Below are positions 16,459 to 25,127 of a stretch of 64,000 nt of DNA, one piece after another (position 1 is the first letter of the stretch; each line of letters opens with the position of its first letter). The notes under the pieces were generated by a model that saw nothing but the letters and a program-made list of their open reading frames with translations, did no database searches and had not been told where the DNA came from. The DNA is from Paraburkholderia sejongensis (lineage in GTDB: Bacteria; Pseudomonadota; Gammaproteobacteria; Burkholderiales; Burkholderiaceae), in NCBI RefSeq assembly GCF_020880815.1, contig NZ_JAJITD010000019.1, forward strand, positions 85,127 through 149,126, in the 5' to 3' direction. Made by a program: the position numbers and the translations under genes.

Positions 16459-17799
16459 ATGACCACGACTTACCCGCTGCATTCGAACTTCACCCGCGCC
16501 GACCAGCCGTTTCCGACCCATGCCGACGTCGTGATCGCCGGCGCCGGCATCATGGGTTGCGCGGCCGCCTGGTATCTGGCGCGCCGCGGTCTGTCGGTGG
16601 TGGTGCTCGACAAGTCGCGGATCGCCGGGCAGCAGTCGTCGCGCGCTTGGGGCTTCGTGCGTCAGCAGGGCCGTGAAGCCGCCGAAGTGCCGCTGATGAT
16701 GGCGAGCATTCCATTATGGAAAGAGCTCGAGCGCGAGCTGAATTTCGATCTCGAGTGGCGCCAGGGCGGCTGTCTGTATGTCGCGTCCAATGAAGAGGAC
16801 TGGGCGTCGTTCCAGCAATGGCTCGAGGTCGCGCGTCAATACGGGCTCGACACGCGCACGCTCGAGCGCAAGCAGATCGATACGGTCGTGACCGGGATGC
16901 ATGGCCCCGCGCTCGGCGGCCTCTACACGCCGAGCGACGGCCAGGCCGAACCGCGCCGCGTCGCCGCGGCATTCGCGGCCCGGGCCGCCGAAGCCGGCGC
17001 GCTGTTTTTCGAAGGCTGCGGCGTGGTCGGGGTCGAACGGGCGGGCGGCGCGATTGCCGGTGTGGTGACCGAGCGCGGCACCGTGCGCACCTCGCGCTTT
17101 ATCTGCGTGGCCGGCGCGAGCAGCTGGCGGCTGCTTAGAACGCTCGGGCTCGAACTGCCGCAGCAGGCGGTGCGCGGCACCTGCATGCGCACCAATGCGT
17201 TGCCGCCGATTACCGCATCGACGTTCTGGGGGCACGGGCTCGGCATCCGCCAGCGCGCGGACGGCGCGATCAATCTCGCCGACGACATGCAGGTCGACGT
17301 CGACATGACGCTCGGCCACTTGCGCGCGCTCAAATGGTTTTTGCCCGAGCTGTGGAAGCAGCGCGAGAAATTCAGCTTCCATCTGAACGGCGCGTGCCTG
17401 CGCGATTTGCGCGAGCGTTTGCCGGGCGGTGTGCCCGACGTCGAGCGCGTGCTGGCTCCGCGCGATCCGCAGCCGCAGCCGAACGCGGGCCATGCGCCGC
17501 GCGCGCTGCAAAAGTTGCGGGCGCTGTTTCCGGCGTTGCGCGACGCGCAGGTCGTCGAGGCGTGGGCCGGGCTGATCGACGTGCTGCCGGACGGCATTCC
17601 GGTGATCGACGCGCCGTCGCAGGTTCCCGGTCTGACGATCGCGACCGGCTTCTGCGGCCACGGTTTCGCGATGGGGCCGATCGTCGGCAAGCTGCTCGCG
17701 GAACTGAACGATGGCGGCCAGGCGTCGCTCGATCTGTCGGCGTTCCGCTTGCAGCGCTTCTTCGACGGCACGATGCAGCGGCCGCGCAGCATGCTGTAA
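16459..17799 (+). CDS. FAD-dependent amino-acid oxidoreductase (DAO family)
   Basis: A 446-residue flavoenzyme of the DAO/glycine-oxidase group. An N-terminal Rossmann dinucleotide site 'DVVIAGAGIMGCAAAWYLARRGLSVVVLD' (about residues 25-50) binds FAD, and the C-terminal 'GFCGHGFAMGPIVGKLLAEL' closes the flavin site. Such proteins oxidise sarcosine, D-amino acids, hydroxyproline or similar secondary amines. It is followed by a C39-like gene and an ornithine-cyclodeaminase-family reductase, which supports a role in breakdown of a cyclic or D-amino acid. The exact substrate is not known. Confidence 0.88.
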   Translation: MTTTYPLHSNFTRADQPFPTHADVVIAGAGIMGCAAAWYLARRGLSVVVLDKSRIAGQQSSRAWGFVRQQGREAAEVPLMMASIPLWKELERELNFDLEWRQGGCLYVASNEEDWASFQQWLEVARQYGLDTRTLERKQIDTVVTGMHGPALGGLYTPSDGQAEPRRVAAAFAARAAEAGALFFEGCGVVGVERAGGAIAGVVTERGTVRTSRFICVAGASSWRLLRTLGLELPQQAVRGTCMRTNALPPITASTFWGHGLGIRQRADGAINLADDMQVDVDMTLGHLRALKWFLPELWKQREKFSFHLNGACLRDLRERLPGGVPDVERVLAPRDPQPQPNAGHAPRALQKLRALFPALRDAQVVEAWAGLIDVLPDGIPVIDAPSQVPGLTIATGFCGHGFAMGPIVGKLLAELNDGGQASLDLSAFRLQRFFDGTMQRPRSML

Positions 17800-17861
17800 C
17801 GCCGCGCTTCACGCTGATCTCATCTATAGCGCTAAAAACCACCGCGACCACCGTACCCACC

Positions 17862-18494
17862 ATGACCGAACCCGCACTGCGCCACGCCGATGTTCCGTAT
17901 TACACGCAATGGGGCAGCCCCGAGTGGGTGCGCGAAATCGTTGAATTGCAGCGCGACCCGTGCGGCGATCCGCACTGGCAACGCAGCGGTTTCGCCGACC
18001 CCGAGCACTACCGCTTCTGGGCGAAACGGCTGTGCGGGCTCACCTGCCTGGAATCGGTACTCGACTACTGGCGCATCGCGCACGCGCCGCGCGCCGCGTT
18101 GCTCGACGACGCGTTGCGGCACGGCGTGTACCGGTTGCGCGACGACGGCGGCGTCGATGGGCTGATCTACCGGCCGTTCGCCGGGTGGGTCGGCGGCGCG
18201 TTCGGGCTGCGGGTCGGGGTGCTGCCGCAGGTCTCGATCGAGGACATCGCCGCGCAGCTCTCGGCCGACACCTTCGCGATCGTGTCGGTGAGCTCGGAGA
18301 TCCGCTATCCGGAGCGGCTGAACCGGCGCCGCGGCGGTCATCTGATCCTGCTGCACGGCCGCGATCGCGACGGCGTGTGGTTTCACAATCCGTCGGGTAT
18401 CGCGCCGTATCAGGCCGACGCGTATCTGCCGTTCGCGACGATCGAGCGTTTCTATGCGGGGCGTGGGATGACGCTGAGCCGGGGCGCGCGATAA
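17862..18494 (+). CDS. C39-like papain-fold peptidase
   Basis: A 210-residue cytosolic protein without signal peptide. The layout is that of a peptidase C39-like domain: the candidate nucleophile Cys in 'AKRLCGLTCLESVLDYW', a catalytic His in 'GGHLILLHGRD', and a third residue in 'VWFHNPSG' (Asn in place of the more usual Asp). It lies 62 bases after the FAD oxidoreductase and looks cotranscribed with it. No ABC exporter or peptide substrate gene is adjacent, so bacteriocin maturation is unlikely. Its job in this catabolic group is unclear. Confidence 0.75.
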   Translation: MTEPALRHADVPYYTQWGSPEWVREIVELQRDPCGDPHWQRSGFADPEHYRFWAKRLCGLTCLESVLDYWRIAHAPRAALLDDALRHGVYRLRDDGGVDGLIYRPFAGWVGGAFGLRVGVLPQVSIEDIAAQLSADTFAIVSVSSEIRYPERLNRRRGGHLILLHGRDRDGVWFHNPSGIAPYQADAYLPFATIERFYAGRGMTLSRGAR

Positions 18495-18571
18495 CGGGCG
18501 AGACCGCGTGCCGGGGCAGGCCTGTTTTGTGCTACCCGCCGAGCATCGTTATTCGACCCCACGGAGCTGCG

Positions 18572-18820
18572 ATGAATCGACGTTTATGTCTGCTTGCCGC
18601 CGGCCTTGTCGCGCTGGGCGCCACTGGCTCAGCCGCCGCGGCGAGCCGCGACGAACAGGCCCATGCCTGCCGCGGCGACGCGATGCACTTTTGCGCCGCG
18701 GAAATTCCCAACGAAGAGAAGATCACCGCCTGTATGAAGCAGCATATCGACGAACTGAGTCCGGCTTGCCGGGCGATGTTCAAGACGGGCAAGAAGGACG
18801 AGCGCAAAGCCGCGAAGTAA
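18572..18820 (+). CDS. small exported cysteine-rich repeat protein
   Basis: An 82-residue protein with a Sec signal peptide (MNRRLCLLAAGLVALG, cleavage near residue 24). The mature part contains the Cys pattern CRGDAMHFC ... ACM ... ACR typical of Cys-rich-repeat periplasmic proteins (C-x7-C ... C-x12-C). It ends in a Lys-rich tail. The start was chosen at the ATG that follows an ACGGAG ribosome site. It has no clear link to its neighbours. Confidence 0.8.
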   Translation: MNRRLCLLAAGLVALGATGSAAAASRDEQAHACRGDAMHFCAAEIPNEEKITACMKQHIDELSPACRAMFKTGKKDERKAAK

Positions 18821-18903
18821 AACGGCGCGCGACTGGCGGTTTTATTTCCGCTCGGTTACGGTGGCGCATACCGACATCAACCGAGCATTGGACCGTCCTG
18901 CCC

Positions 18904-19836
18904 ATGAGCCGCCCGACCACGCAGATTTTCGACGCCGCCGCCAGCGCGCGCCTGATGCCGTATGCCGCTCTCGTCGACGCGCTGAAGCGCGCGAGCATCG
19001 ATTACGCGCAGCAGCGCATCGTCAGTCCCGAGCGGCTCGTCGTACCGCTGAACGCCGGCGGCATCATGCTGTCTATGCCCGCGACCGCGCCCGACCTCGC
19101 GATTCACAAACTCGTCAACGTCTGCGCGAGCAATGGCGCGCGCAATCTGCCGACGATTCACGGCCAGGTGATGGCCTGCGACGCCGACACCGGCGAGACG
19201 TTGTACGTACTGGACGGCCCGACGGTGACCGGGCGCCGGACCGCGGCGATGTCGATGCTCGGCATCGCGACGTTCGGCGCGCGCGCGCCGCGCGAATTTT
19301 TGCTGATCGGCACCGGCACCCAGGCGCTCAATCATCTCGAAGCGATCGGCGAACTGTATCCGGACGCGCGCGTATGGGTAAAGGGCAGTGCGCCGGCACG
19401 TGCCGACGCGTTCTGCGCCGCGCAGCGCGGCAAGGTGCGCGAACTACGGCCGCTCGCGCCCGAACTCGCGGCGCTGCCCGAGTCGATCGATGTCGTGATC
19501 GCGCTGACCACCAGCCGGCAGCCGGTCTACGACGAAGCGGCGCGCGCCGGGCGGCTCGTGATCGGCGTCGGCGCGTTCACGCCCGAGATGGTCGAGATCG
19601 GCGCGAGCACGCTCGCCGGCAGCGCGTTGTTCGTCGACGATCCGGCCGGCGCGAAGCACGAGGCCGGCGATTTCATTCAGGCCGGCGTGGACTGGGCACG
19701 GGTCGGTGGGATCGCAGCCGTGTTGCAGAACGCGCAGACGCTGCCGGCGGGACCGGTGGTGTTCAAGAGCGTCGGCTGCGCGGCGTGGGATCTCGCCGCG
19801 TGCCGGGTCGCGCGCGCGGCGTTGGCGGGTAAGTAA
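18904..19836 (+). CDS. ornithine cyclodeaminase/mu-crystallin family reductase
   Basis: A 310-residue NAD(P)-dependent enzyme. Family features are the Arg/Lys substrate region near the N-terminus, the 'TGRRTAAMSMLGIATF' motif at about 115-130 and the Rossmann loop 'FLLIGTGTQALNHLEAI' at about 140-155. Many such proteins reduce 1-pyrroline-2-carboxylate or 1-piperideine-2-carboxylate in hydroxyproline, D-proline or lysine catabolism. That fits the FAD amino-acid oxidoreductase upstream, which would form the imino acid. True ornithine cyclodeaminase activity is less likely but not excluded. Confidence 0.85.
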   Translation: MSRPTTQIFDAAASARLMPYAALVDALKRASIDYAQQRIVSPERLVVPLNAGGIMLSMPATAPDLAIHKLVNVCASNGARNLPTIHGQVMACDADTGETLYVLDGPTVTGRRTAAMSMLGIATFGARAPREFLLIGTGTQALNHLEAIGELYPDARVWVKGSAPARADAFCAAQRGKVRELRPLAPELAALPESIDVVIALTTSRQPVYDEAARAGRLVIGVGAFTPEMVEIGASTLAGSALFVDDPAGAKHEAGDFIQAGVDWARVGGIAAVLQNAQTLPAGPVVFKSVGCAAWDLAACRVARAALAGK

Positions 19837-20101
19837 TACATTAAATGAGGCGCCGGGTAAGGTAGTGAATAAGGATTGACGCGCGCCGCCGAAACCGTAA
19901 AAGTCCCTTAAAAACAGGCCTCTGCCGCGCGGTGTTGGCATCTTGCGCCAAGCTGCGGCAGATGTTGCCGTGCAAACTATCTCAAAACGTTGCACCATAG
20001 GCGTTTGCCGGAAAAAGCGCCACGTGGACGAGTGCCGTTGACCCGTTCGCGATTCGCCGATTCCTGATCGACGCCTTTTCTCTAGACGCTGCGACCGTGC
20101 C

Positions 20102-21583
20102 ATGACGACCCAACAAGCTTCCGCCACACCCGACCTGCCGCTCGACATGATCATCTTCGGCGGCACCGGCGACCTGTCGTTCCGCAAGCTGCTGCCTGCG
20201 CTGTACATGGCGCATCTGCACTGCAATCTGCCGCCCGAAACCCGCATTCTGACGATTGGCCGCAAGCCGTGGTCGCGCGAAGAATACATCGCCGAGTTCA
20301 TGGAGCAGAAGGCCAAGCCCTTCATCGAGAAGAAGGCGTTCGACGCCGCCGCGTGGGACAAATTTCTCGCGCTGTTCGAATACGTGCGGATGGACGTCGA
20401 CGCGCCGGACGACTATCAGCGCCTGAAGGAAGCATCGCGCGACGGCGTGCGCCGGGTGTTCTATCTGGCCACGTCACCGGATCTGTTCACCAACATCTGC
20501 GAGAACCTGTCGACGGCGGGGCTGGTGGATGCGCACTCGCGGGTCGTGCTGGAAAAGCCGCTCGGCCACGATCTGGCGTCCGCGCAGGCGATCAACACCG
20601 CAGTCGGCAAGCATTTCAGCGAAGCGCAGATCTACCGGATCGATCACTACCTGGGCAAGGAAACCGTGCAGAACCTGATGGTGCTGCGCTTCGGCAATCC
20701 GATTTTCGGGCCGCTGTGGCAGGCGCCGTACATCAAGAGCGTGCAGATCACGGTGGCCGAAACGGTCGGCGTCGGCAGTCGCGCGGGGTTCTACGACAAG
20801 ACCGGCGCGCTGCGCGACATGGTGCAGAACCACCTGCTGCAACTGCTGTGTATCGTCGCGATGGAGCCGCCGGTGTCGCTCGACCCCGACGCGGTGCGCG
20901 ACGAAAAGCTCAAGGTGCTGCGCTCGCTGCGGCCGATGACGCCCGAAGATATTGCCCGCGACACGGTGCGCGGCCAGTACACGGCCGGCGCGGTGGACGG
21001 CGAAGCGGTCAAGGGCTACCTCGAGGAAGACAATGTGCCGGCCGGCAGCCGCGCGGAGACCTTCGTCGCGCTGCGCGCGAAGATCAACAACTGGCGCTGG
21101 GCCAACGTGCCGTTCTTCCTGCGCACCGGCAAGCGGATGCAGAAGAAGCTGTCGGAGATCGTGATCGAATTCTCCGAACTGCCGTTCTCGATCATTCCGA
21201 GCGGCGGGCGCACTTACGGTAACCGTCTGGTGATCCAGTTGCAGCCGGAGGAATCGATCCAGTTGCAGATGCTCGCGAAAGAGCCGGGCAGCGGCATGCA
21301 TATGCTGCCGGTGAACCTGAACCTCGATTTGCAGCAGGCGTTCACCGAGCGTCGCGCGGAAGCCTACGAGCGGCTGTTGATCGATGTGATTCGCGGCCGC
21401 CTCACCCACTTCATGCGGCGCGACGAACTCGAGGCGGCATGGGCGTGGGCCGAGCCGATTCTCGACGGCTGGGCGAAGTCCGGCGAGCGGCCGCGTTCGT
21501 ATTCGGCGGGCACGTGGGGGCCGGCGGCATCGACCGCGCTGATGGCGCGCGAAAACGCGGTGTGGGCGGAGGAATCGCAGTAA
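20102..21583 (+). CDS. zwf: glucose-6-phosphate 1-dehydrogenase
   Basis: A 493-residue enzyme that oxidises glucose 6-phosphate to 6-phosphogluconolactone with NADP, feeding the Entner-Doudoroff and pentose phosphate routes. The N-terminal coenzyme motif 'IIFGGTGDLSFRKLLPALY' and the active-site signature 'RIDHYLGKETVQNL' (catalytic His and the substrate-binding Lys) are intact, and the length is normal. No edd, eda, pgl or hexR gene is beside it, so it is a solitary copy. A strong stem-loop follows 60 bases after the stop. Confidence 0.97.
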   Translation: MTTQQASATPDLPLDMIIFGGTGDLSFRKLLPALYMAHLHCNLPPETRILTIGRKPWSREEYIAEFMEQKAKPFIEKKAFDAAAWDKFLALFEYVRMDVDAPDDYQRLKEASRDGVRRVFYLATSPDLFTNICENLSTAGLVDAHSRVVLEKPLGHDLASAQAINTAVGKHFSEAQIYRIDHYLGKETVQNLMVLRFGNPIFGPLWQAPYIKSVQITVAETVGVGSRAGFYDKTGALRDMVQNHLLQLLCIVAMEPPVSLDPDAVRDEKLKVLRSLRPMTPEDIARDTVRGQYTAGAVDGEAVKGYLEEDNVPAGSRAETFVALRAKINNWRWANVPFFLRTGKRMQKKLSEIVIEFSELPFSIIPSGGRTYGNRLVIQLQPEESIQLQMLAKEPGSGMHMLPVNLNLDLQQAFTERRAEAYERLLIDVIRGRLTHFMRRDELEAAWAWAEPILDGWAKSGERPRSYSAGTWGPAASTALMARENAVWAEESQ

Positions 21584-21643
21584 TACGTTGGGTTGAGCAG
21601 GGGCGTGCCGGCCCGGCGGTTGGTCGGCGGTGCGCGCATTCAT

Positions 21644-21687
21644 GCGGCTCGTGACCTCCGTAACGACGTCACGAGCCGCTCTTGTTT
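21644..21687 (+). terminator. probable intrinsic terminator of zwf
   Basis: A perfect 12-bp stem GCGGCTCGTGAC/GTCACGAGCCGC (21644-21655 and 21668-21679) with a 12-nt loop and a T-rich tail TCTTGTTT. It separates zwf from the convergent LysR gene and may serve both. Confidence 0.7.
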
Positions 21688-21774
21688 ACGGGGTCGGTGG
21701 CGCGCAACGCAGGTCGGAGTGGGCCTAAGTGGCCGGCTATGCCGGGCGGCCGGGCCGATCATTAGTCATCCGGA

Positions 21775-22683
21775 TCATTCGATCCGCACGTGTTGAGCGA
21801 GAAAATCCAGCCACGCGCGCACGCGCGCCGGCAGCGGGCCGCCCCGGCCGAGATAAACCGCGTTGACCGGTTCGGTGTCGCCGGGGGCGAATTCGTCGAG
21901 CAGCACCGTCAGACGTCCCGCGCGCACGTCGTCGCGGACCTGAAACGCGGCGAGCCGCGCCAGTCCCACGCCCGCCAGCGTCAGTTGCCTCAGCGTGTCG
22001 CCGTCGCTCGCGAGCGCGTTGCCGTCGACCGGCACTTCGATCCTGCCGTCAAGCGGATCGACGAGCGGCCAGCCGTTGACCGCGCGTGCGAAACCGAAGC
22101 CGAGCCGGTTGTGCGCGCGCAGTTCGGCCGGCGTGCGCGGCGTGCCGCGGCGCTCGAGATACGCGGGCGCGCCGACGATTACCATCGCCGCATCGCCGAG
22201 CTTGCGCGCGACCATCTGCGAGTCCTTTAGCGGGCCGCTGCGAATCGCGACATCCGTGCGTTGTTCGAGCAGATCGACGACCTGATCGGTCAGCACGAGA
22301 TCGACTGTGATGTCCGGGTGCGCGTCGAGAAAGGCCGGCAGCAGCGGCACCAGATAGTGGCGGCCAAGCGGCACGTTCGCATGCACGCGCAGACGGCCGC
22401 GCGGCGTCGCGCCGACCGCGGCGCTGCGCTCGGTCTCGTCGAGTTCGGCGAGCACTCGTACGCCGCGTTCGTAGAACACGCAGCCCTCGGGTGTGAGTTG
22501 CAGATTGCGTGTCGAGCGATTCAACAGACGCGCGCCGAGCCGCGTTTCGAGGCGCGCCACGAGTTTGCTGACCGCCGATGGCGCCATGCCGAGTGCGCGC
22601 GCCGCCGCGGAAAATCCGCCGAGCTCGACTGCCCGCACGAACACCTCGAGTTCGCCGGAGCGGTTCACGTCCAATCGTGCCAT
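21775..22683 (-). CDS. LysR-family transcriptional regulator
   Basis: A 302-residue regulator. The N-terminal winged helix-turn-helix (LEVFVRAVELGGFSAAARALGMAPSAVSKLVARLETRLGARLLNRSTR) is typical of LysR, followed by a periplasmic-binding-protein-like effector domain. It is divergent from the PRISE-like reductase gene and probably controls it. A T-N11-A palindrome lies directly against its start codon, so it probably represses itself. The effector is unknown. Confidence 0.93.
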   Translation of the reverse strand: MARLDVNRSGELEVFVRAVELGGFSAAARALGMAPSAVSKLVARLETRLGARLLNRSTRNLQLTPEGCVFYERGVRVLAELDETERSAAVGATPRGRLRVHANVPLGRHYLVPLLPAFLDAHPDITVDLVLTDQVVDLLEQRTDVAIRSGPLKDSQMVARKLGDAAMVIVGAPAYLERRGTPRTPAELRAHNRLGFGFARAVNGWPLVDPLDGRIEVPVDGNALASDGDTLRQLTLAGVGLARLAAFQVRDDVRAGRLTVLLDEFAPGDTEPVNAVYLGRGGPLPARVRAWLDFLAQHVRIE

Positions 22684-22684
22684 C

Positions 22685-22699
22685 GTGAATTCAGTTCAC
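22685..22699. promoter_or_regulatory. LysR box GTGAATTCAGTTCAC
   Basis: A 5-5-5 inverted repeat containing the LysR-type T-N11-A pattern. It begins one base upstream of the LysR start codon (ATG 22683-22681), in the 101-base space shared with the divergent reductase gene. The location against the start codon suggests autorepression. Confidence 0.5.
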
Positions 22700-22784
22700 A
22701 GGTGATGTGCCAGCGGGCAGTCTACCGAAACCCCGTGCGCGCCGATATCTTCCGCTTACTCGACATAACGGACGGAGTCTGGCG

Positions 22785-23852
22785 ATGAACACGGTAACGG
22801 CAACGAAAAAAGTCGCATTGGTGGCCGGCGCGCACGGCGTGATCGGCCGCAATCTGATCGACCATCTGGCCACGCTCGACGAGTGGGACGTGATCGGTCT
22901 CGCGCGTCGTGGCGGCGCTGCGCACGGCCGCGTGCAATACGTGGGCGTCGATCTGCTCGACGCGGCCGACACGCGCGCCAGACTGCGCGCGCTCGATCAC
23001 GTCACGCATGTGTTTTACGCGGCCTACCAGGACCGCGCGAGCTGGGCCGAACTGGTCGCGCCGAATCTGGCGATGCTGACGAACCTGCTCGACGCGCTCG
23101 AGCCGGTCGCGGCGGGCCTGGAGCACCTGAGCCTGATGCAGGGCTACAAGGTGTACGGCGGTCATCTCGGGCCGTTCAAGACACCGGCGCGCGAAGACGA
23201 CGCGCAATTCATGCCGCCCGAATTCATGTTCGATCAGCAACGCGTGCTGGAAGCACGGCAGACGAACGCGCGCTGGAACTGGTCGGCGATCCGCCCCGCG
23301 GTGGTCGGCGGGATCGCGCTCGGCAATCCGATGAATCTCGCGCTGGCGATTGCCGTCTATGCATCGATGTCGAAAGAACTGGGCTTGCCGCTGCATTTTC
23401 CCGGCAAGCCGGGCGCCTACGACAAGCTGCTGGAAATGACCGATGCCGGTCTGCTCGCGCGCGCGACCGTCTGGGCCGCGACCGAGCCGCGCGCGGCGAA
23501 CCACGCGTTCAATATCGGCAATGGCGATCTGTTTCGCTGGAACGACCTATGGCCGAAAATCGCCCGTTATTTCGGGCTCGAGGTTGCGCCGCCGTTGCCG
23601 TTGTCGCTGGCCACGGTGATGGCAGACAAAGCGCCGCTGTGGGACGCGATGACGCGCAAGCATGGTTTGCAACCAGTCGCCTACGAACAGATATCGTCAT
23701 GGCGGTTCGCCGACTTCGTTTTCTCCTGGGACTACGATATCTTCGGCGATGGCTCGAAGGCGCGGCGCTTCGGCTTTCACCAGTTCGTCGACACGGAAAA
23801 CATGCTGTTCGGTATTTTTGACGAGTTGCGGCGGCGTCGGTTGATTCCGTGA
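22785..23852 (+). CDS. PRISE-like SDR-family NAD(P)-dependent reductase
   Basis: A 355-residue extended short-chain dehydrogenase. 'ALVAGAHGVIGRNLIDHL' near the N-terminus is the coenzyme-binding glycine motif. 'SLMQGYKVYGGHLGPFKTPARED' and the later 'WSAIRPAVVGG' resemble the progesterone-5-beta-reductase/iridoid synthase-like (PRISE) group, which reduces activated C=C bonds. The active-site Tyr and Lys of classical SDRs are shifted in that group; Lys and Tyr in 'GYKVYG' may serve. A GGAG ribosome site supports the start. The substrate is unknown; control by the divergent LysR gene is likely. Confidence 0.8.
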   Translation: MNTVTATKKVALVAGAHGVIGRNLIDHLATLDEWDVIGLARRGGAAHGRVQYVGVDLLDAADTRARLRALDHVTHVFYAAYQDRASWAELVAPNLAMLTNLLDALEPVAAGLEHLSLMQGYKVYGGHLGPFKTPAREDDAQFMPPEFMFDQQRVLEARQTNARWNWSAIRPAVVGGIALGNPMNLALAIAVYASMSKELGLPLHFPGKPGAYDKLLEMTDAGLLARATVWAATEPRAANHAFNIGNGDLFRWNDLWPKIARYFGLEVAPPLPLSLATVMADKAPLWDAMTRKHGLQPVAYEQISSWRFADFVFSWDYDIFGDGSKARRFGFHQFVDTENMLFGIFDELRRRRLIP

Positions 23853-23949
23853 TTTATTGGCTCTGCATAACAAGTTGATTTCATCGCGATTACGCCTATG
23901 ATTGTTTTCCTTGTCCGCGCGACACGGCGGCATCCCAACGGAGACAACG

Positions 23950-25095
23950 ATGAGGCGAATCCTCGTGGCATTGAGCTGGGCGGCGGGCGTGGCGATCATG
24001 TTCAACCTGGGCGCTTGCGGCGGTAGCGAACTCAATGCGGGGGCGGGGGCGCCGAAGGTGATCATCGACAGCGACTACAACACCCTTTCCGACGACGGCC
24101 AGCTCGGCGTGATGGCCGCGCAATTGCAGGCGCAGGGATCGCTGAACGTACTCGGCATTACCGTCGTGTCGGGCAACCAGTGGCTGATGCAGGGCGTGGC
24201 CGATGCGCTGAAAGCGGTCGAGCGTCTGGGCGTCGAAAGTCGGATCGGCGTGTATGCGGGCGCCAATTACGCGCTGTCGCATGATTACGCGACGATCCAG
24301 CAGGAACAGAAAGCCTTTCCCGGCGGCGACGGTTATCTCGGCGCATGGAGCACGCCCGAGCCAAAATCGGCAAGCGACCTCGTCGCGCCGCCGGACGGTT
24401 TTGCGACGCACACGAAGGTGCAAAGCGAGAGCGCGGTCGATTTCATCGTCGAGTCGGTGAAGCGCTATCCGGGCGAGGTCACGATACTCGCGATCGGGCC
24501 GCTGACCAATATCGCGCTCGCGACCCGCGCGCATCCGGAGATCGTGCCGCTGATCAAGCAGATCATTTACATGGGCGGCGCGATCGACGTGCCCGGCAAT
24601 ACCACGCCGACCGCCGAGTTCAACTGGTGGTTCGATCCCGAGGCGGCGAAAACGGTACTGCGTTTGCCGATCAAACAGACGGTGATTCCGCTCGATGTGA
24701 CGAACACGGTGCAGATGAACAAGGCGCTGTACGATCGCGTCGCGCACGATCCGGCGAAGCAGACCATCATCACGCAGTTGTTCAAGACGCTGAACGGCTA
24801 TGGCTACGATGGCAAGAACGGCTTCGAGACGAATCCGAACTACACGACCAACATCTGGGACACGCTGACGCTCGCTTACCTGATGCATCCGTCGTTCGCG
24901 ACGCAGACGGTCGACGAGTGGGTGGACGTGGATGCGAGTTTCGGCGCCAACGATGGCAAGGCGACCGGTTATAAAAGTTCGCCGCCGGCGGGTTTGCAGA
25001 AGATGACGATCGTCAAACGTTTCGACAATCCCGCCTTTTTCGATTTCTATGTCGATTTGCTGACGCGGCCGGTGCCGGTCAAATTATCGAACTGA
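23950..25095 (+). CDS. lipoprotein nucleoside hydrolase
   Basis: A 381-residue protein with a lipoprotein signal: the lipobox 'NLGAC' puts the lipidated Cys near residue 24, so it is attached to a membrane facing the periplasm. The rest belongs to the inosine-uridine nucleoside hydrolase family: 'VIIDSDYNTLSDDGQLGVMAA' holds the Asp calcium-binding cluster (with a two-residue insertion compared with the common DxDPGxDD form), and 'TILAIGPLTNIALATRAHPEI' is a core motif. It would split nucleosides into base and ribose outside the cytosol. Periplasmic lipoprotein forms are less common than cytosolic ones. Confidence 0.88.
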   Translation: MRRILVALSWAAGVAIMFNLGACGGSELNAGAGAPKVIIDSDYNTLSDDGQLGVMAAQLQAQGSLNVLGITVVSGNQWLMQGVADALKAVERLGVESRIGVYAGANYALSHDYATIQQEQKAFPGGDGYLGAWSTPEPKSASDLVAPPDGFATHTKVQSESAVDFIVESVKRYPGEVTILAIGPLTNIALATRAHPEIVPLIKQIIYMGGAIDVPGNTTPTAEFNWWFDPEAAKTVLRLPIKQTVIPLDVTNTVQMNKALYDRVAHDPAKQTIITQLFKTLNGYGYDGKNGFETNPNYTTNIWDTLTLAYLMHPSFATQTVDEWVDVDASFGANDGKATGYKSSPPAGLQKMTIVKRFDNPAFFDFYVDLLTRPVPVKLSN

Positions 25096-25127
25096 GATTC
25101 CCGACTGCACGCGTACCTGCACCCGCC

